Below the pieces are notes generated by a model. The model was given only the letters and a program-made list of their open reading frames with translations, searched no databases and was not told where the DNA came from. Positions 9,148 to 12,211 of a DNA stretch of 12,211 nt are shown here, piece by piece. This DNA comes from an uncultured Aquabacterium sp. (GTDB taxonomy: Bacteria > Pseudomonadota > Gammaproteobacteria > Burkholderiales > Burkholderiaceae_C), in contig CALAKR010000365.1 in NCBI GenBank assembly GCA_937923225.1, positions 1-12,211 on the forward strand, written 5' to 3'. The position numbers and the translations under genes are program-made. Every line of letters begins with the position of its first letter. Position 1 is the stretch's first letter.

Positions 9148-9157
9148 GGGGTGCGTC
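9129..9157 (+). terminator. strong GC hairpin (terminator-like or attenuator)
   Basis: GATGCGCCCC (9129-9138) can pair with GGGGTGCGTC (9148-9157) across a 9-nt loop, giving ten pairs of which two are G-U. It lies 60 bp after the stop of the GGDEF-EAL gene and 63 bp before the next ATG. No T-run follows, so it is not a classical intrinsic terminator. It could end the upstream transcript, act as an attenuator, or be a protein-binding dyad with CCCC/GGGG half sites. Confidence 0.4.
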
Positions 9158-9220
9158 ACGGGACTGTCACGCAGCGTGCGCACCATCCACGCCCACAGAC
9201 CACTCAACACACCGCAGTCC

Positions 9221-10744
9221 ATGAGCCGCACGCCTTCCCTCGCTCGCCGCCTGAGCATCGCCCTGACCTCCATCGCCCTGGCCACGGCCACGGCCACCGC
9301 ATCGGCCGGCCTGCTGGATGATGTTTCCAAGAGCTGGAGCTACAAGCACAGCAGCACGGGCGGTTTCCTGTCGGAGATCGTGGGTTTCGATGCCGCCACC
9401 AGCACTCTGTGGGTGGCCGGCGTGAGCGGCGTGGACGTGCTCAACGCCCGCACCGGCGCCTTCATCGACCGCATCGACACCACGGCCTACGGCCAGATCA
9501 ACAGCGTGTCCATCCATAACGGCGTGGCGGCGTTCGCGATCGAGTCGACCGTGCGCACCAACCCGGGCGTGGTCACGCTGTACGACACCAGCACGCGCTC
9601 GCTTCTGGCCGGCACCAGCCCCATCACCGTGGGCGCCTTGCCCGACATGCTCACCTTCACCAAGGACGGCAGCAAGATCCTCGTGGCCAATGAAGGCACA
9701 CCCAGCACCTATGGCACCCGCCTGCCTGATTCCGATGGCCACCGCAACTACGGCCCAGCCGCGAACGACCCCGTGGGCAGCGTCAGCATCATCGACGTGG
9801 GCACCCGCACGGTGACGCATGCCGCCACGCTGGCCGGTATGCAGCAGACAGGCACGCATATCCGCACCAACACCGGCATGGATTTCGAGCCCGAGTACAT
9901 CGCCGTGAACGCGGCCGGCACCAAGGCCTACGTGACGCTGCAGGAGGCCAATGCCATCGGCGTGCTCAACGTGCAGACCGGTCAGTTCGAGAAGGTGATT
10001 GGCCTGGGCGCCAAGGATTTCAGCCAGCCCGGCAACCGCATCGACCCGCTCAACAATGGCACGCCCAGCCTGATCTCGGCCAACGTCAAGGGCCTGTACA
10101 TGCCCGATGGCATCGCCGTGTACGAGAAGAACGGCCAGACCTTCATCGTGACGGCCAACGAAGGCGATTTCCGCGAAGACGATCAGGACCGCTCGGCCGC
10201 CAGCAGTTTCGGCGGCACAGGTGATCTGGCCAACATCCGCGTGTCGAACACTGATTCGTCCGTGGGTAACCTTTACGCCGCCGGCGCTCGCTCCTTCTCG
10301 ATCCGTGATGAAAACGGCGTCATCGTGTACGACAGCGGCGAGATCCTCGACCGTGAAGCCATTGCTCGCGGCATCTACGACGATGGCCGCAGCCGCGACA
10401 AGGGTGTCGAGCCCGAAGGCGTCGAGGTGATGGACATCAATGGCCGCACCTTTGCGCTGATCGGCCTGGAGCGCACGCTCAAGGCCGGCATCGCCGTCTT
10501 CGACATCACCGATGCGGCGAACTCTACTTTCGTCGACATGATCGTGTCCGATGGCGATCTGGCGCCTGAAGGCCTCAAGGGCTACTTCCTGGATGGAAGC
10601 TACTACTTCGCCTTCTCCAGCGAAGGCAGCAACACCACCTCGGTCTACAAGCTGGCTGCTGCCGTGCCGGAGCCCGAGACCTACGCCATGGTGCTGTCGG
10701 CCCTGGCGGTGATGGGTGCGATGCGCGTGCGCCGTCGCCGTTGA
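9221..10744 (+). CDS. choice-of-anchor I family protein with PEP-CTERM sorting signal
   Basis: This is a 507-residue secreted protein. It has a signal peptide of ~29 residues (basic SLARR, hydrophobic core, then ATASA). The body matches the choice-of-anchor I family, a beta-propeller-like repeat protein: LPDMLTFTKDG ~140-150, ILVANEGTPS, GSVSIID, EPEYIAVN ~223-230, AYVTLQEANAIGVLN ~236-250, IVTANEGDFRED ~309-320, GARSFSI ~355-361, VEPEGVEV ~396-403, IGLERT ~414-419 and DLAPEGL ~446-452. The C-terminus is a textbook PEP-CTERM tail: VPEPETYAM 482-490, a hydrophobic stretch, then RVRRRR. This tail is expected to be cleaved by exosortase EpsH/XrtA for surface delivery with exopolysaccharide. Its enzymatic activity, if any, is unknown. 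I chose ATG 9221 because it yields a clean signal peptide. A GTG at 9176 is in frame but would put 15 non-signal-like residues in front. Neither start has a good ribosome-binding site. Confidence 0.9.
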   Translation: MSRTPSLARRLSIALTSIALATATATASAGLLDDVSKSWSYKHSSTGGFLSEIVGFDAATSTLWVAGVSGVDVLNARTGAFIDRIDTTAYGQINSVSIHNGVAAFAIESTVRTNPGVVTLYDTSTRSLLAGTSPITVGALPDMLTFTKDGSKILVANEGTPSTYGTRLPDSDGHRNYGPAANDPVGSVSIIDVGTRTVTHAATLAGMQQTGTHIRTNTGMDFEPEYIAVNAAGTKAYVTLQEANAIGVLNVQTGQFEKVIGLGAKDFSQPGNRIDPLNNGTPSLISANVKGLYMPDGIAVYEKNGQTFIVTANEGDFREDDQDRSAASSFGGTGDLANIRVSNTDSSVGNLYAAGARSFSIRDENGVIVYDSGEILDREAIARGIYDDGRSRDKGVEPEGVEVMDINGRTFALIGLERTLKAGIAVFDITDAANSTFVDMIVSDGDLAPEGLKGYFLDGSYYFAFSSEGSNTTSVYKLAAAVPEPETYAMVLSALAVMGAMRVRRRR

Positions 10745-10755
10745 GTGTGTGTGGG

Positions 10756-10786
10756 CCTGCCGGGCCGTTTGAATCGGGCCGGCTGG
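10756..10786 (+). terminator. imperfect hairpin after the choice-of-anchor I gene
   Basis: CCTGCCGG at 10756-10763 pairs with CCGGCTGG at 10779-10786 apart from a T-T mismatch. The stem continues inward with a G-G mismatch and two C-G pairs around the loop GTTTGAATC. It begins 12 bp after the stop codon. No T-run follows, so intrinsic termination is possible but not certain. Confidence 0.35.
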
Positions 10787-10963
10787 GCGCTGTCATTCGG
10801 TATTTGCCCGACACGCATCCGGGTGGTTGCCCATGGCCACCATGGATCGCCACGTTTAATATCCCTGCGCTGCACACACCAAATCCCTGGGGAGGGAGTC
10901 AGGCGGACGCCACCTTCAAGCTGAGGTGCAGCATCGTCAAAGATCCGCTGTTCGGGAGAGGTT
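10787..10963 (+). promoter_or_regulatory. upstream region of the second PEP-CTERM gene
   Basis: This stretch probably carries the promoter of the next gene. Visible elements are a dyad of two CCATGG hexamers three bases apart (10831-10845); an AT-rich TTTAATAT (10855-10862) that could serve as a -10 region but lacks a well-spaced -35; a direct repeat ATCCCTG at 10861-10867 and 10883-10889, exactly 22 bp apart; and a TCCCT-GGGG-AGGGA hairpin starting at 10884. A purine-rich GGGAGAGG just before the ATG at 10964 is a good ribosome-binding site. The promoter position is not established. Confidence 0.3.
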
Positions 10964-11719
10964 ATGAAGTACGCAGTTGGCTGCCTGACGATGGCAGCTG
11001 CCTTGGTGGGCGGTCCGGCGCAGGCTGTCCAGTTCGGTGGCGAGTCCACGTGGGCTTTCAGCACAGAACTCAATCAAGCCTTGAGGATCGGTCCACGGAC
11101 CTTCTCGGCGATTGCCCCGGGCGAAGTCGATACCAGCATTGTTGTGCCGTTCAGCTACGGTCATGAGGTGCTGATGACCGCGCCGGTTTCAAACGTTGTC
11201 TACGGTGCATCATATGACGTGTCTGCCATCCATACGTCTGGCGGCATGACGATCACGTATGGATATGCTCCTTACATATCCCGTGGCGGCAGCATCGACA
11301 TCACAGACTTGAGCATCGATCTGAACAGCAAGCGGGTCTATGCAACCCTGCGAGGTGATTTCAGCGGTGCTGTTTTGCAGCAAGCTGGCCAGGGCGACCC
11401 TAATCGGGTGGAAACGATTGAGAACTTCCATTTGTTCAATTACCAGACCTTGCTTGGATCAACTACGCTGACCCTCAGCGGAGAAACCAACTTTGAGGTC
11501 AGTGGCCTCACGATCACCAGCAGTGGCCTGGGCCACCTCATCAGTGCGCTGCGCCTGACGACCTTTGGGCCTGCGGCCTTGCGCAGCGTCACCAACTACG
11601 GTTTCATCACAACATCGATCTCGGCCGTGCCGGAGCCATCGACCTATGCCATGGCGCTGGTGGGCGGCGCGCTCGTTATGGTGGCAAAGCGGGCACGACG
11701 CCCAGCGCGCCAAGCTTGA
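10964..11719 (+). CDS. PEP-CTERM protein of unknown function
   Basis: This is a 251-residue exported protein with signal peptide MKYAVGC to AQA (cleavage expected after A21). Its middle is beta-rich, of Thr/Ser/Gly-rich segments that I do not recognise (for example TSGGMTITYGY 91-101 and TTLTLSGETNF 167-177). It ends with a PEP-CTERM tail: VPEPSTYAM 222-230, a hydrophobic helix ~229-241 and KRARRPAR 242-249. It should be sorted by an exosortase like its upstream neighbour, but it shares only the tail with that protein. The start has GGGAGAGG a few bases upstream. Base composition is clearly lower in GC than around it: I counted 50-52% in 11161-11280 versus 73% in a sample of lhr (661-720). 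Codons such as ATA, TCA and GTT occur that are rare elsewhere in the window. This suggests later acquisition or weak codon selection. Confidence 0.85.
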   Translation: MKYAVGCLTMAAALVGGPAQAVQFGGESTWAFSTELNQALRIGPRTFSAIAPGEVDTSIVVPFSYGHEVLMTAPVSNVVYGASYDVSAIHTSGGMTITYGYAPYISRGGSIDITDLSIDLNSKRVYATLRGDFSGAVLQQAGQGDPNRVETIENFHLFNYQTLLGSTTLTLSGETNFEVSGLTITSSGLGHLISALRLTTFGPAALRSVTNYGFITTSISAVPEPSTYAMALVGGALVMVAKRARRPARQA

Positions 11720-11726
11720 TCGCCCA

Positions 11727-11753
11727 GGGAGGTGGTGGCCCACAACACCTCCC
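11727..11753 (+). terminator. hairpin downstream of the second PEP-CTERM gene
   Basis: GGGAGGTG (11727-11734) pairs perfectly with CACCTCCC (11746-11753). The inner GTG/CAC pairs extend the stem around a GCC loop with a two-base bulge. It starts 7 bp after the stop codon, and only a weak T-content (ACGTTCT) follows. Position and stability make it a likely transcription terminator. Confidence 0.55.
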
Positions 11754-11794
11754 ACGTTCTAGGGCCTCCCAGCCTCCATGGGGGCCGGCTACAT

Positions 11795-11835
11795 TGAATT
11801 GATCCAGACCTGCGGCCCAGCCCGCCATCAATTCA
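11795..11835 (+). promoter_or_regulatory. perfect 9-bp inverted repeat overlapping a ribosome-binding site
   Basis: TGAATTGAT at 11795-11803 and ATCAATTCA at 11827-11835 are exact reverse complements separated by 23 bp, with centres 32 bp apart (about three helical turns). The right arm runs into the AGGA (11835-11838) that serves the ATG at 11845. It could be an operator bound cooperatively by a dimeric repressor, or an mRNA hairpin that limits access to the ribosome-binding site. The arms are AT-rich within GC-rich DNA, which makes chance less likely. Confidence 0.45.
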
Positions 11836-11844
11836 GGAACAAGC

Positions 11845-12211
11845 ATGACCGAGCCGCAAAAGCCCAGCTCAAGCTGGTGGCAGACCCTGCCCGGCGTCCT
11901 CACGGCGCTGACCGCCACCATCACGGCCATCAGCGGCTTGGTGGCCCTGCTGTTCCAGAACGGGGTGATCGGCCACAAGGCCGAGGCCAAGGCAGACAGC
12001 CCGCCGATCCCGCACGTGGCTTCCACGGCGCCTGTTGCGCCGACAGAGGCCTCTTCGCGCCCGACGGGCTCTACGGGCAGTGCCAGCCCGCCCAGCACTG
12101 CGCCCAACAACACCGCAGTCACCACAGCCGCCCCTGCCAAGGCCACACCCAGGCCCTGGGCCGATGCCGAGGCCGTGCTGCTCAAGCGCGATGGCAGCAC
12201 CGTGCGGGTCC
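11845..12211 (+). CDS. single-pass membrane protein with Pro/Thr/Ala-rich linker (3' truncated), unknown function
   Basis: The frame is open to the right edge, giving 122 complete codons. The product begins MTEPQKPSSSWWQTLPG, followed by one membrane segment at about residues 18-38 (LTALTATITAISGLVALLF). A low-complexity linker rich in Pro, Ala, Thr and Ser then runs to about residue 102, and the visible chain ends with a more structured-looking part (WADAEAVLLKRDGSTVRV). The ATG is supported by AGGA six bases upstream. The layout suggests a short cytoplasmic N-terminus, one anchor, a flexible spacer and a folded domain beyond the window. I do not recognise the family from this fragment. An opposite-strand open frame over the same bases is judged a composition artefact. 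Confidence 0.72.
   Translation, partial: MTEPQKPSSSWWQTLPGVLTALTATITAISGLVALLFQNGVIGHKAEAKADSPPIPHVASTAPVAPTEASSRPTGSTGSASPPSTAPNNTAVTTAAPAKATPRPWADAEAVLLKRDGSTVRV

Noticed and set aside
9176..9220. Upstream GTG start for the choice-of-anchor I gene
   Set aside because: It would add 15 residues before a good signal peptide and has no ribosome-binding site; ATG 9221 gives a normal signal peptide.
10790..10808. Possible sigma-54 promoter (CTGTCATTCGG...TTTGC)
   Set aside because: The spacing between the -24-like and -12-like parts is two bases too long, and the invariant GG of the -24 element is missing.
11676..12200. Minus-strand open frame of 174 codons at the right end
   Set aside because: The plus-strand gene at 11845 has a ribosome-binding site and a sensible membrane-protein layout. 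The minus frame also runs through the terminator hairpin and into the end of the PEP-CTERM gene.

Overview
The window reads as chromosomal DNA of a high-GC betaproteobacterium, most likely from the Burkholderiales (Leptothrix/Aquabacterium/Comamonadaceae-like). The basis is the strong G/C bias at third codon positions, a full-length Lhr helicase, abundant c-di-GMP/two-component genes, and two secreted proteins with PEP-CTERM sorting tails. This taxonomic call is an inference from gene content and composition. I see no transposase, integrase, CRISPR array, tRNA or rRNA, so this looks like ordinary chromosome with one compositionally odd gene.

Layout, left to right: (1) a 5'-truncated lhr DNA helicase gene on + (to 4231). 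(2) Meeting it tail-to-tail with a 15-bp gap, a tightly overlapping three-gene operon on - (7040 down to 4247). It encodes a small Ser/Asp-rich acidic protein, a soluble PAS-GAF-HisKA-HATPase-REC hybrid histidine kinase, and a 76-residue three-helix membrane protein. The junctions are TGATG and ATGA, so translational coupling is likely. (3) A 118-bp divergent intergenic region with a 7-bp dyad. (4) On +, a membrane-bound GGDEF-EAL protein with intact catalytic motifs and a Cys-containing periplasmic loop (7159-9069). (5) A 151-bp gap with a strong hairpin overlapping a tiny possible leader ORF. (6) Two PEP-CTERM proteins on +: a choice-of-anchor-I family beta-propeller-like protein (9221-10744), and an unrecognised 251-residue protein of distinctly lower GC (10964-11719). 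(7) A 3'-truncated gene for a single-pass membrane protein with a Pro/Thr/Ala-rich linker (from 11845), whose ribosome-binding site overlaps one arm of a perfect 9-bp inverted repeat.

Possible joint function (inference): the hybrid kinase and the GGDEF-EAL protein share a divergent control region and could form a sensory/c-di-GMP circuit. The PEP-CTERM proteins downstream are envelope or exopolysaccharide-associated products of the kind c-di-GMP often controls. No exosortase is in the window, so the sorting enzyme must be encoded elsewhere. I found no clear new system. The parts least explained are the acidic protein coupled to the kinase, the hairpin/mini-ORF at 9118-9157, the low-GC orphan PEP-CTERM gene, and the inverted repeat at 11795-11835.
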